Shown here piece after piece: positions 6,549-11,142 of a DNA stretch of 13,217 bases. The notes under the pieces are model-generated. The model ran no database searches, was not told the DNA's origin, and saw nothing but the letters and a program-made list of their open reading frames with translations. Source of the stretch: Candidatus Daviesbacteria bacterium (GTDB taxonomy: Bacteria; Patescibacteriota; Microgenomatia; Daviesbacterales; UBA10151). Every line of letters starts with the position of its first letter. Position 1 is the first letter of the stretch. The position numbers were made by a program, and so were the translations under genes. The DNA is taken from NCBI GenBank assembly GCA_016183225.1, contig JACPEZ010000002.1, forward strand, positions 1 through 13,217, in the 5' to 3' direction.

Positions 6549-6577
6549 ACATTAACATACACATATTATTTTGTCAA
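6549..6577 (-). promoter_or_regulatory. Promoter and repeated operator-like sequence for RHH-MFS
   Basis: On the minus strand TTGACA (6577-6572), 17 bases and TAATGT (6554-6549) precede the RHH start. The region from 6564 to 6535 is built of repeated TGTATG/ATGTGT words, including two copies of ATGTGTATGTTA. Short direct repeats are typical binding sites for RHH proteins. Confidence 0.55.
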
Positions 6578-6589
6578 GCATTTACCCCC

Positions 6590-6618
6590 TTGACAAGAAT
6601 ATACAGAGGTGATAATGT
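6590..6618 (+). promoter_or_regulatory. Rightward promoter toward the 6S RNA region
   Basis: TTGACA (6590-6595), 17 bases and TAATGT (6613-6618) match the divergent RHH promoter in both boxes and spacing; the two -35 boxes are 12 bases apart. GATAAT (6611-6616) is an alternative -10 with a short spacer. No coding sequence follows; the first transcribed feature would be the hairpin repeat and then the probable 6S RNA. Confidence 0.45.
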
Positions 6619-6663
6619 TAATTTAGTCTAAAAGGACATTTTGTAGATGGCCTAAAAGACCTG

Positions 6664-6694
6664 CCCTTAGATCCGCCATAGGCGGATCGCAGGG
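6664..6694. repeat. Palindromic element before the 6S RNA
   Basis: GATCCGCC (6670-6677) and GGCGGATC (6681-6688) are perfect arms around an ATA loop, extended by CCT and AGG outside a two-base mismatch. It shares the TCCGCC core with the element in the tRNA-Thr fragment. It lies between the rightward promoter and the RNA gene. Confidence 0.75.
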
Positions 6695-6700
6695 ATTGAA

Positions 6701-6867
6701 AAATCCCTACTTAGCACGTTTAAAGCCATATATTTTTCTTCACTGATTTGATACTTTACGGGAGTTTAAAGTTGGCGCACCATAACGGTACACCACAGAA
6801 CACCCACCTTAGGTTTCCTGAGGAGAAAATTTGGCTGACGACTATAGTAGGGAGAAATTATTTTTTT
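6701..6867 (+). ncRNA. ssrS: Probable 6S RNA
   Basis: 6S RNA mimics an open promoter and sequesters RNA polymerase. By eye the region folds into one long rod. The closing stem is TCCCTACT (6704-6711) with AGTAGGGA (6846-6853). It continues with CGT (6717-6719) with ACG (6838-6840), AGCCA (6724-6728) with TGGCT (6832-6836), and ATTTTTCT (from 6732) with AGAAAAT (6824-6830). In the central region a 5' hairpin ACTTTA/TAAAGT (6753-6772) is followed by GGCGCACC. On the 3' side ACACCCACC leads into the hairpin CCTTAGG/CCTGAGG (6807-6823). This order matches the E. coli central-bubble arrangement. A T-run (6861-6867) after the closing stem could terminate it. The length of about 165 is within family range; the exact 5' end is uncertain. 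A covariance-model search (RF00013) would decide. Confidence 0.62.
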
Positions 6868-6912
6868 CGAAATACCTCTAACAACAGATCATAGATCTGC
6901 AAATTCCATTTG

Positions 6913-6921
6913 TGCTAAAAT
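6913..6921 (+). promoter_or_regulatory. Extended -10 promoter for tRNA-Thr(UGU)
   Basis: TGCTAAAAT (6913-6921) is an extended -10 without a clear -35, 18 bases before the tRNA. A small palindrome CAGATC-ATA-GATCTG (6885-6899) lies just upstream, where a -35 would be. Confidence 0.4.
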
Positions 6922-6939
6922 GTGTTTACCATAAATTTT

Positions 6940-7010
6940 GCCTCCTTAGCTTAGTGGCAAAGCAGCGGTTTTGTAAACCGTCGACAACAGTTCAATTCTG
7001 TTAGGAGGCT
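6940..7010 (+). tRNA. tRNA-Thr (anticodon TGT)
   Basis: A complete cloverleaf: acceptor GCCTCCT with AGGAGGC, D-arm AGCTT..., anticodon stem GCGGT/ACCGT (one G-T pair) with loop TTTGTAA giving anticodon TGT, and T-arm AACAG/CTGTT with TTCAATT loop. The discriminator is T. CCA is not encoded (CAT follows). It reads ACA codons and is the first of a threonine tRNA cluster. Confidence 0.93.
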
Positions 7011-7017
7011 CATATTA

Positions 7018-7092
7018 GCCGAAGTGGCTCAGTGGGTTCTGCACGAAGTGCGAACGGTCCGCCAGTGGCGGACCAGGAAGAGCACGTCCGAT
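7018..7092 (+). pseudogene. Broken tRNA-Thr(GGU) copy interrupted by a palindromic element
   Basis: Bases 7018-7035 are identical to the first 18 bases of the intact tRNA-Thr at 7113. A 43-base block (7036-7078) then interrupts the D-loop. After it AGAGCACGT (7079-7087) again matches the intact gene and TCCGAT matches its T-loop, but the anticodon arm and 3' acceptor strand are missing. It cannot be a working tRNA. Confidence 0.8.
7036..7078. repeat. Palindromic insertion in the D-loop of the tRNA-Thr copy
   Basis: Two hairpins in tandem: GCAC-GAA-GTGC (7041-7051) and the perfect GGTCCGCC-AGT-GGCGGACC (7056-7074). The second has the same TCCGCC/GGCGGA core and three-base loop as the element at 6664-6694. 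Confidence 0.75.
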
Positions 7093-7112
7093 CAAGGTAG
7101 TTGTTGTTAAGT

Positions 7113-7187
7113 GCCGAAGTGGCTCAGTGGTAGAGCACGTTCTTGGTAAGAACGGGGTCACGGGTCCGATTCCCGTCTTCGGCTCCA
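7113..7187 (+). tRNA. tRNA-Thr (anticodon GGT), CCA encoded
   Basis: Acceptor GCCGAAG pairs with CTTCGGC; D-stem GCTC/GAGC; anticodon stem CGTTC/GAACG with loop TTGGTAA giving anticodon GGT; T-arm ACGGG/CCCGT with TCCGATT loop. The discriminator T at 7184 is followed by an encoded CCA (7185-7187). It reads ACC (and ACU) codons. The ATG of the next gene begins at the very next base. Confidence 0.95.
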
Positions 7188-7628
7188 ATGAAAAAGATAA
7201 ACCTGTTAACAATAACGCTTAGTTTAATACTCGTAATCATAATTACTTCCGGGATAATGATTTTCCTTAAGAATTCCACCCAAAGCAATCAGACCAGAGA
7301 ACAAACCTACCGGGATTTGGCAAGTTTAGAAAATAAAGATGCAGGTTACACAGTAAAATACCCTATCAATTTTAATGTATTGTATACTCAAGATGGTGTT
7401 GAATTTACTCCAAAACAAGGCCCTGGTAGGATCATTCTTAGTGTCACTAATAGTATTGTAAATGTTAATACGGAGCCGGAGGGAGCAGATCAATCACAAC
7501 TGGCAATGTTAAATAATGCTGCCCAAACGATCAAGGATACTTTTCAATTCACAGAGTCCAATTCTTCAGACACAACTAATAACGAAGGTCGATTTCAAAA
7601 CATCTACTTTGATCCCAAGAAGTATTAG
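7188..7628 (+). CDS. Small membrane-anchored protein of unknown function (146 aa)
   Basis: It starts with a short basic stretch and one hydrophobic helix (about residues 5-27), so it is a single-pass protein with its C-terminal domain outside the cell. The domain begins GYTVKYPINFNVLYTQDGVEFTP, a pattern seen in PsbP-like and related small beta domains that open with G-Y-x-[IV]-x-Y-P; this is only a resemblance. The ATG at 7188 is the first base after the tRNA CCA and has no SD. An in-frame ATG at 7143 lies inside the tRNA and is rejected. The gene has no promoter of its own, so its mRNA probably comes from tRNA co-transcription. Its stop overlaps the convergent gene by four bases. Confidence 0.75.
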   Translation: MKKINLLTITLSLILVIIITSGIMIFLKNSTQSNQTREQTYRDLASLENKDAGYTVKYPINFNVLYTQDGVEFTPKQGPGRIILSVTNSIVNVNTEPEGADQSQLAMLNNAAQTIKDTFQFTESNSSDTTNNEGRFQNIYFDPKKY

Positions 7629-8119
7629 CGGTTAACAGTTACAACTGTAGCATCAGTAGCAGCTTTGCCAAAATATTTAGTATAAACCGTCACTTTGAAA
7701 GAGGTTGGGTTGGCATCATATTTGCATACTCCTTGAGAACAAGTTCCTAAAGGAATGTATTGTCTGAAAAATGGTTTCCCCTGCCAGTACAACAGTTGTG
7801 CTTTCACATTTGGCAGCCAGGGATAAATAGTGCCTTCAGCTCCTCTTTGTGTCCCGGGATCGGTTGTATTGTAATTTAAGTTATAGTGAATATACTCCAC
7901 ATTATTAAAATTATCCCTCTGCATATCTATAACAAGCAAATTATAGTTATTTGAGAGGGTCATATAGGGAATGACTGTTGTGCCTTGAGTTGTTGAAGTA
8001 TATTGGCTTGTGGTGCGGGGAGCGGCAGCAAAAGCCGGAAAAAAGTTTGCAGAGATTAGCATCCCCATTGCAACAGTAGCAATCAAAACTGTCCCTAAAT
8101 ACGATTGAAATTTCAACAT
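7625..8119 (-). CDS. Secreted protein of unknown function (164 aa)
   Basis: It has a clear Sec signal peptide: MLKFQSYLG, a hydrophobic core to about residue 30, and a likely cleavage after AFA. The mature part, about 130 residues, is rich in Asn, Thr and Tyr and probably beta-structured; it has two cysteines (in GTCSQGVCKYD) that may form a disulphide outside the cell. I know no family for it. The start is set at the ATG at 8119: an in-frame TTG at 8155 is actually part of the -35 box, and the -10 box ends six bases before 8119. It lies just downstream of another leftward surface-protein gene, but has its own promoter. Confidence 0.75.
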   Translation of the reverse strand: MLKFQSYLGTVLIATVAMGMLISANFFPAFAAAPRTTSQYTSTTQGTTVIPYMTLSNNYNLLVIDMQRDNFNNVEYIHYNLNYNTTDPGTQRGAEGTIYPWLPNVKAQLLYWQGKPFFRQYIPLGTCSQGVCKYDANPTSFKVTVYTKYFGKAATDATVVTVNR

Positions 8120-8125
8120 CGCAGT

Positions 8126-8155
8126 ACTATAGCATAAACTATACTGCTTTGTCAA
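8126..8155 (-). promoter_or_regulatory. Promoter of the secreted-protein gene, leaderless
   Basis: On the minus strand TTGACA (8155-8150), 18 bases, TATAGT (8131-8126), then six bases to the ATG at 8119. Imperfect palindromic words (GCAGTA and TACTGC, CTATAG and CTATA) surround the -10 and could be an operator. Confidence 0.65.
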
Positions 8156-8159
8156 TACC

Positions 8160-8879
8160 CTAGGGGCAGGTCTTACTGAAACTGGTTTGAGCTACTAAAT
8201 TACTAAGATTTGGCGTATCGCTGGTAAACGGAGCAGCGTAAACTTTTACCTGATATGTTCTGCCATCTCCTGCTACTGAAAAACTGCTGCCTCTAATTGA
8301 CCCTGTGGGTGGAAAATTAGCAGCAATGTGAATAGTGGGAGGGCCGAAATTACCGTTATATTCATAAATCATAGTTTGACCGGTCTGGCTATCTACTAAA
8401 GTGCTCCATAAACCATTGTTGCGGTCACTGGGATACGGTAAATCTCCAAATACCGATACTTGGGGAGTATTACCATTGCAGGATGTAGTTACAGTAATAC
8501 CGTTATTGGTAGTTGAGGTTGTTGTTGGGGTTGGTGCAGCAGTCGGGGTTGGTGCGGGCGTAGGAGACGGGGTTGGTGAAGGAGAGCTGGATAAAACAGG
8601 AGTAATCGCGGGTGTCGGCGTATTAGCAGGATTGGAAGGCGTACTTTCCGGAGCTTTAGTTGGCGTTGGAGTGGGAGTAGGTTTTTTGGTAGGGGTAAGG
8701 CTGGGACTAGGGCTTATCCTTACTTGGGCACTGCCGGTGCTTTGTTGTTCTACTTTCGGAGCTGGTTTAGATTGATTAAAAGGGATATTTTTTGTTACTA
8801 AGACTGATGATCCCACAATAATCGCCAAAAGGATGACTATTATGATAGGCGCAAATCCTGATTGAGATTTTATAGGCAT
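8160..8879 (-). CDS. Surface protein with pilin-like N-terminal anchor and Pro/Thr-rich stalk
   Basis: The N-terminus, KSQSGFAPIIIVILLAIIVG, is one hydrophobic helix preceded by basic residues, resembling the anchor of type IV pilin-like proteins; whether it is processed is unknown. From about residue 38 to 122 it is a low-complexity Pro/Thr/Ser/Ala stalk with many TPTP and SPSP units, a likely flexible spacer and possible glycosylation region. The last 115 residues form a compact domain with cysteines in TTSCNG and at the end (KTCP). I read it as a cell-surface display protein of unknown binding function. The ATG has a leaderless-type promoter. It is followed by another secreted-protein gene on the same strand. 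Confidence 0.75.
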   Translation of the reverse strand: MPIKSQSGFAPIIIVILLAIIVGSSVLVTKNIPFNQSKPAPKVEQQSTGSAQVRISPSPSLTPTKKPTPTPTPTKAPESTPSNPANTPTPAITPVLSSSPSPTPSPTPAPTPTAAPTPTTTSTTNNGITVTTSCNGNTPQVSVFGDLPYPSDRNNGLWSTLVDSQTGQTMIYEYNGNFGPPTIHIAANFPPTGSIRGSSFSVAGDGRTYQVKVYAAPFTSDTPNLSNLVAQTSFSKTCP

Positions 8880-8886
8880 TAATTCC

Positions 8887-8915
8887 AGATTACTTTAGAT
8901 AACACATTCCGTCAA
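8887..8915 (-). promoter_or_regulatory. Promoter of the stalk surface protein
   Basis: On the minus strand TTGACG (8915-8910), 17 bases, TAATCT (8892-8887), then seven bases to the ATG. The sequence before the -35 (GGTA) is the same as before the promoter of the neighbouring secreted-protein gene. Confidence 0.55.
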
Positions 8916-8942
8916 TACCAATCCCCATCGCCCGCTCATGTG

Positions 8943-8951
8943 TGATATAAT
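8943..8951 (+). promoter_or_regulatory. Extended -10 promoter of rpmG
   Basis: TGATATAAT (TGn plus consensus TATAAT at 8946-8951) without a clear -35. Start of transcription near 8958 would leave a leader of about 70 bases before the L33 start, filled by two hairpins. Confidence 0.55.
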
Positions 8952-8966
8952 CTTTCTTGCCCTTGT

Positions 8967-9022
8967 CGAAAATGCTCCGCCGGACCATTTTCGCAAGCGA
9001 TCTCGTCCGCAAGGAGGCGGAC
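8967..9022. repeat. Double-hairpin element in the rpmG leader
   Basis: The first palindrome has 13-base arms (8967-8979 and 8981-8993) with one mismatch, from CGAAAATG to CATTTTCG. The second has arms GTCCGC (9005-9010) and GCGGAC (9017-9022) around the loop AAGGAG. The loop plus the next base is the SD used by rpmG, so the repeat supplies the ribosome binding site. The GTCCGC word is shared with other palindromes in the window. Confidence 0.75.
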
Positions 9023-9027
9023 TCCGA

Positions 9028-9201
9028 TTGGCCAAAAAAGGAAATAGAATTTTAATAGGACTAACTTGCTCTGTTTGCAAAAACAGAAATTACACCAGTA
9101 CTAAAAATGTTATCAATACCAAAGAAAAGCTGACTTTGAGTAAATTCTGTAAACATTGCAAAAAACATACCGAACACACAGAAACTACAAAGTTGGATTA
9201 G
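9028..9201 (+). CDS. rpmG: 50S ribosomal protein L33
   Basis: A 57-residue large-subunit protein: AKKGNRILIGL start, two zinc-ribbon cysteine pairs Cys14/Cys17 (TCSVCKNRNYT) and Cys41/Cys44 (KFCKHCKKHT), and the usual length. The start is a TTG at 9028, chosen because the protein family begins M-A-K-K-G at this point and AAGGAGG (9011-9017) lies ten bases upstream. The frame stays open upstream to an ATG at 8938, but that part is encoded by the palindromic leader and does not resemble L33. The SD lies in the loop of a hairpin, so accessibility may depend on folding. Confidence 0.88.
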   Translation: MAKKGNRILIGLTCSVCKNRNYTSTKNVINTKEKLTLSKFCKHCKKHTEHTETTKLD

Positions 9202-9205
9202 TAGA

Positions 9206-9313
9206 TTATTTTTTACTTCTCGAAGAACGCTTCCAAAGAGTTGGAGCTACCAAAATTGAAATAGCCAACACTCCAATTGCCACAATTAGATAAAATGCCT
9301 GTAAATCACTCAT
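9206..9313 (-). CDS. 35-residue single-pass membrane protein
   Basis: The sequence begins MSDLQAFYLIVAIGVLAISI, giving one membrane helix (about residues 7-27), and ends in a basic tail (KRSSRSKK), so the C-terminus is probably cytoplasmic. The SD AAGGAAG (9324-9318) lies four bases before the ATG. With the IS element upstream removed, this gene sits about 25 bases after the stop of another small membrane gene, now broken, on the same strand; the two were probably an operon. No function can be assigned. Confidence 0.6.
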   Translation of the reverse strand: MSDLQAFYLIVAIGVLAISILVAPTLWKRSSRSKK

Positions 9314-9348
9314 CGTTTCTTCCTTATAATATGTATTTAAGCGACTAT

Positions 9349-9370
9349 CCGAGGGTTATTTAACCCTCGG
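9349..9370. repeat. Left-end hairpin of the IS
   Basis: Perfect 10-bp arms CCGAGGGTTA and TAACCCTCGG around a TT loop. TnpA of this family recognises such subterminal hairpins. The stem shares CCGAGGG with the right-end hairpin. Confidence 0.85.
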
Positions 9371-9397
9371 CTGTAAAGCCTTGGTCGGGGTATGTTA

Positions 9398-9424
9398 GAC
9401 TTCAAGCATGAAAGGCTTGAAGTC
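9398..9424 (+). promoter_or_regulatory. Hairpin holding the tnpA start codon in its loop
   Basis: Perfect 10-bp arms GACTTCAAGC (9398-9407) and GCTTGAAGTC (9415-9424) leave a 7-base loop that begins with the ATG of tnpA. Folding of the mRNA would hold the initiation site in a tight loop and should limit translation, comparable in outcome to the start-blocking hairpin known for IS200. Confidence 0.7.
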
Positions 9425-9803
9425 GTCAGCCCAGGCAAAGTATGACCTAAGATACCACTTTGTCTTTGTACCAAAGTATCGAAAAAGGGTACTCAAGGGT
9501 ACTATTGCCTCAAGGATTGCAGGAATGATTAGGTTTTGTGCACAGATTCATGGATGGGAAGTGTTTGAGCTGGCAGTGAGAGAGGATCATGTACATCTCT
9601 ACATTGGTGTACAGCCTAAATACTCTCCATCAGAGGTGATGAAATATGTCAAAGGTGGTACATCAAACAAAATCAGGGAAATGTTTCCAGAACTTGATGA
9701 AATATATTGGGGATCGACATTCTGGGCAGATGGATATCTAGTTAAGTCTGTGGGAGAAATCGATGACAAAGTGGTATCGGAATACATCAAAAAGCAAAGA
9801 TGA
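9408..9803 (+). CDS. tnpA: IS200/IS605-family transposase TnpA (Y1 HUH)
   Basis: This 131-residue single-strand DNA transposase carries YHFVFVPKYRKRVL near the N-terminus, the metal-binding HVH at residues 61-63 (REDHVHLYI) and the catalytic tyrosine Tyr126 in SEYIKKQ on the last helix. WGSTFWADGYLVKSVG at about 101-116 is typical of the family. Length and all catalytic residues are intact, so it may be active. The ATG is in the loop of a 10-bp hairpin and lacks a close SD, which suggests low expression. No accessory TnpB is present. Confidence 0.93.
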   Translation: MKGLKSSAQAKYDLRYHFVFVPKYRKRVLKGTIASRIAGMIRFCAQIHGWEVFELAVREDHVHLYIGVQPKYSPSEVMKYVKGGTSNKIREMFPELDEIYWGSTFWADGYLVKSVGEIDDKVVSEYIKKQR

Positions 9804-9817
9804 AAGGATAAAAGATC

Positions 9818-9838
9818 CCGAGGGCTTTTAGCCCTCGG
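9818..9838. repeat. Right-end hairpin of the IS
   Basis: Arms CCGAGGGCT (9818-9826) and AGCCCTCGG (9830-9838) around TTT, followed by AGGTTTTT. It can serve as recognition hairpin for TnpA and, with the T-rich tail, as a terminator for tnpA. Confidence 0.8.
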
Positions 9839-9848
9839 AGGTTTTTAG

Positions 9849-10194
9849 TTATCATACTAATTGATAACAGTAACATTGTCAACGCCGTTCCAGACATCAA
9901 ATCATTTATATTTGGTTTACTTCCACCAAAGACATTTGGTAATACTAGTGTTGCGACTATAAACTTCCGCGGACTGAAAGTCCGCGGTTTTCTTTAAAAG
10001 TTTACAAGAAACTGCAGAAAACCCAACCTTACTACTCCATCAAGCTTTCCGCGGAAGACTGTAATCACTTTAGCATTCAACCCCGCCATAAAATGGCAGG
10101 GTTTTCTGCTAGTGATTATAAGAAGCGAAAAGTTAGATAGAAATTCAGATAATCTATCCAACTGTTTATTATTTAACTCGGGAATAATATCCAT
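9849..10194 (-). pseudogene. Small membrane-protein gene broken by an element insertion
   Basis: Two halves of one gene can be read on the minus strand. From the ATG at 10194 the first half runs through QLDRLSEFLSNFSLLI; the frame then enters repeat sequence and stops at 9994-9996. From 9962 downward the frame continues VATLVLPNVFGGSKPNIND and then a hydrophobic helix TALTMLLLSISMIT, up to the IS right end. Joining the halves at a shared TTATA gives a smooth 63-residue protein with a helix across the junction (SNFSLLIVATLVLP). If the IS is also removed, the frame meets TAA and is followed by the 35-residue gene. It looks like a small two-helix membrane protein; I give no family name. A TATATA box (10206-10201) lies six bases before the ATG. 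Confidence 0.6.
9963..10116. mobile_element. MITE-like palindromic insertion, 154 bp, with 5-bp direct repeat
   Basis: The block is bounded by TATAA at 9958-9962 and 10117-10121. Inside are a perfect hairpin CCGCGGACT-GAA-AGTCCGCGG (9967-9987), the 10-bp palindrome TTCCGCGGAA (10047-10056), and a long interrupted hairpin reaching the right border: TAATCAC/GTGATTA, TAGCA/TGCTA, AACCC/GGGTT and GCCAT/ATGGC (10062-10118). An 11-bp inverted pair, GCAGAAAACCC (10014-10024) and GGGTTTTCTGC (10099-10109), spans much of it. No ORF of its own is evident. It could also be two adjacent repeats. Confidence 0.6.
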
Positions 10195-10202
10195 TCTTGT
10201 TA

Positions 10203-10208
10203 TATAAT
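10203..10208 (+). promoter_or_regulatory. -10 box of tRNA-Trp
   Basis: Consensus TATAAT, 11 bases before the tRNA, with no clear -35. The same AT-rich bases read TATATA on the minus strand, six bases before the start of the broken membrane gene, so the two promoters overlap back to back. Confidence 0.5.
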
Positions 10209-10219
10209 ACATTATATCT

Positions 10220-10292
10220 AGGCGTGTAGCTCAACTGGTAGAGCACTGGTCTCCAAAACCAGCGGTTCCAGGTTCAAGTCCTGGCACGCCTG
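10220..10292 (+). tRNA. tRNA-Trp (anticodon CCA)
   Basis: Acceptor AGGCGTG pairs with CACGCCT; D-arm GCTC/GAGC; anticodon stem CTGGT/ACCAG with loop CTCCAAA giving anticodon CCA; T-arm CCAGG/CCTGG with TTCAAGT loop; discriminator G as usual for tryptophan. CCA is not encoded (CAA follows). There is no sign of interruption. Confidence 0.96.
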
Positions 10293-10386
10293 CAAAATAG
10301 ATAAAATCTAAAACCTGATCGTTGAGATTACTAAAACAATCTAATTTAGGTTCTAACTAATAAATGAAGATAATAGAGGTTAGTAG

Positions 10387-10392
10387 TATAAT
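10387..10392 (+). promoter_or_regulatory. -10 box before the C39-like gene
   Basis: Consensus TATAAT nine bases before the ATG at 10402, with no convincing -35. A transcript would begin only a few bases before the start codon and no SD is present. Confidence 0.45.
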
Positions 10393-10401
10393 TCAGCTCC
10401 T

Positions 10402-11142
10402 ATGAGTCGGTATTCAGTTGAAGCTCTGACAGAAACAGCCAGATGGGCTACAGGGCTTCCTGGTGCAAATATTGAGAGGTCACCTCAAGAAGAAAAAGCC
10501 TATTTAAGATGGTTAACAGAACGAGTTTTACAAGAACAGACCCAGGTAGAGATTTTTTTTCAAAATCACAGTTCAGAACAGTTAACTTCACTTACTCCTT
10601 ACTCATGGTTTCTACAAAAGGATACTTATGGAATGAAAACCTGCCAAATTGCTTCAGCCATCAATGCGCTATGTTTTCTCGAACTGTATAATTCCCGGTT
10701 ACATACAGAAGAAGCAATTATAGATGCTATCAGTATTGTTTGGAGTGCTGATGGTCCTACCTTTGCCCGTAGATTTCCCAAAGGGCTTAAAGTCCAACAC
10801 CTGGTATCGGTTTTTAATAGAATTGCTCCTGATGCAAAGCTGCGAAGAAGTAACTCGGTGGCTGAAATGCTGAGCGCAGCATATTCGGGAGCAGCTGTGA
10901 TGACACCTGTTAATGGATCTCATGAAGTACTTATTCCTCCTGGATTTCACATTCGTAAAGGAAGCGAGGACTTAGAAGTGCAAGTGGCAGATCCTTTGTT
11001 TTCCAATGCTCGGTTTATACCTGTTAATCAATTAATCAGGAGTGAAATAACCACCGTTTCTGATCGTAATTTAGGTCATGATGAAAATAATGTGTTAATT
11101 ATAGAAAGAGCTCCTCTGGGATCACCACAACCTCAGCCATAA
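10402..11142 (+). CDS. C39-like (papain-fold) cysteine peptidase homologue, cytoplasmic
   Basis: In this 246-residue protein the residues expected of a papain-like C39 fold appear in order. Gln72 and Cys81 lie in LQKDTYGMKTCQIASAINAL, His174 in NGSHEVLIPPGF, and Asp197 in VQVADPLFSNARFIPVNQL, the usual V-x-D-P segment followed by a strand and a final helix. The Gly normally after the catalytic Cys is Gln here. The first 65 residues are a helical extension without signal peptide or membrane helix, so it would act inside the cell, unlike most C39_2 proteins. No ABC transporter or bacteriocin gene is near. It may be a peptidase, an amide hydrolase or a non-catalytic relative; the family assignment rests on motif reading only. 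Confidence 0.6.
   Translation: MSRYSVEALTETARWATGLPGANIERSPQEEKAYLRWLTERVLQEQTQVEIFFQNHSSEQLTSLTPYSWFLQKDTYGMKTCQIASAINALCFLELYNSRLHTEEAIIDAISIVWSADGPTFARRFPKGLKVQHLVSVFNRIAPDAKLRRSNSVAEMLSAAYSGAAVMTPVNGSHEVLIPPGFHIRKGSEDLEVQVADPLFSNARFIPVNQLIRSEITTVSDRNLGHDENNVLIIERAPLGSPQPQP

Larger units (their letters stand above)
9341..9847 (+). mobile_element. IS200/IS605-type insertion sequence (tnpA only)
   Basis: A single-ORF element of about 507 bases with subterminal hairpins at both ends, CCGAGGGTTA/TAACCCTCGG on the left and CCGAGGGCT/AGCCCTCGG on the right. It has no tnpB. The boundaries are inferred: TTAA (9337-9340) directly precedes the left end, and removal of 9341-9847 restores a stop codon for the broken gene upstream of the 35-residue gene. 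There is no target duplication, as expected for HUH single-strand transposition. The right boundary may be off by a base or two. Confidence 0.8.

Noticed and set aside
7143..7187. Upstream start for the membrane-anchored protein
   Set aside because: This start lies inside tRNA-Thr; the ATG at 7188 directly precedes the hydrophobic helix.
8401..8775. Gly/Val-rich plus-strand ORF
   Set aside because: It is the antisense shadow of the Pro/Thr-rich stalk of the surface protein on the minus strand.
8938..9027. ATG at 8938 as the start of L33
   Set aside because: It lies in the promoter -10 region and the added residues come from the palindromic leader; the SD and family N-terminus point to TTG at 9028.
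9994..10212. A 72-residue minus-strand ORF as an intact gene
   Set aside because: Only its first 26 or so codons after the ATG at 10194 look protein-like; the rest translates palindromic repeat sequence, and the true continuation lies past the repeat at 9962.
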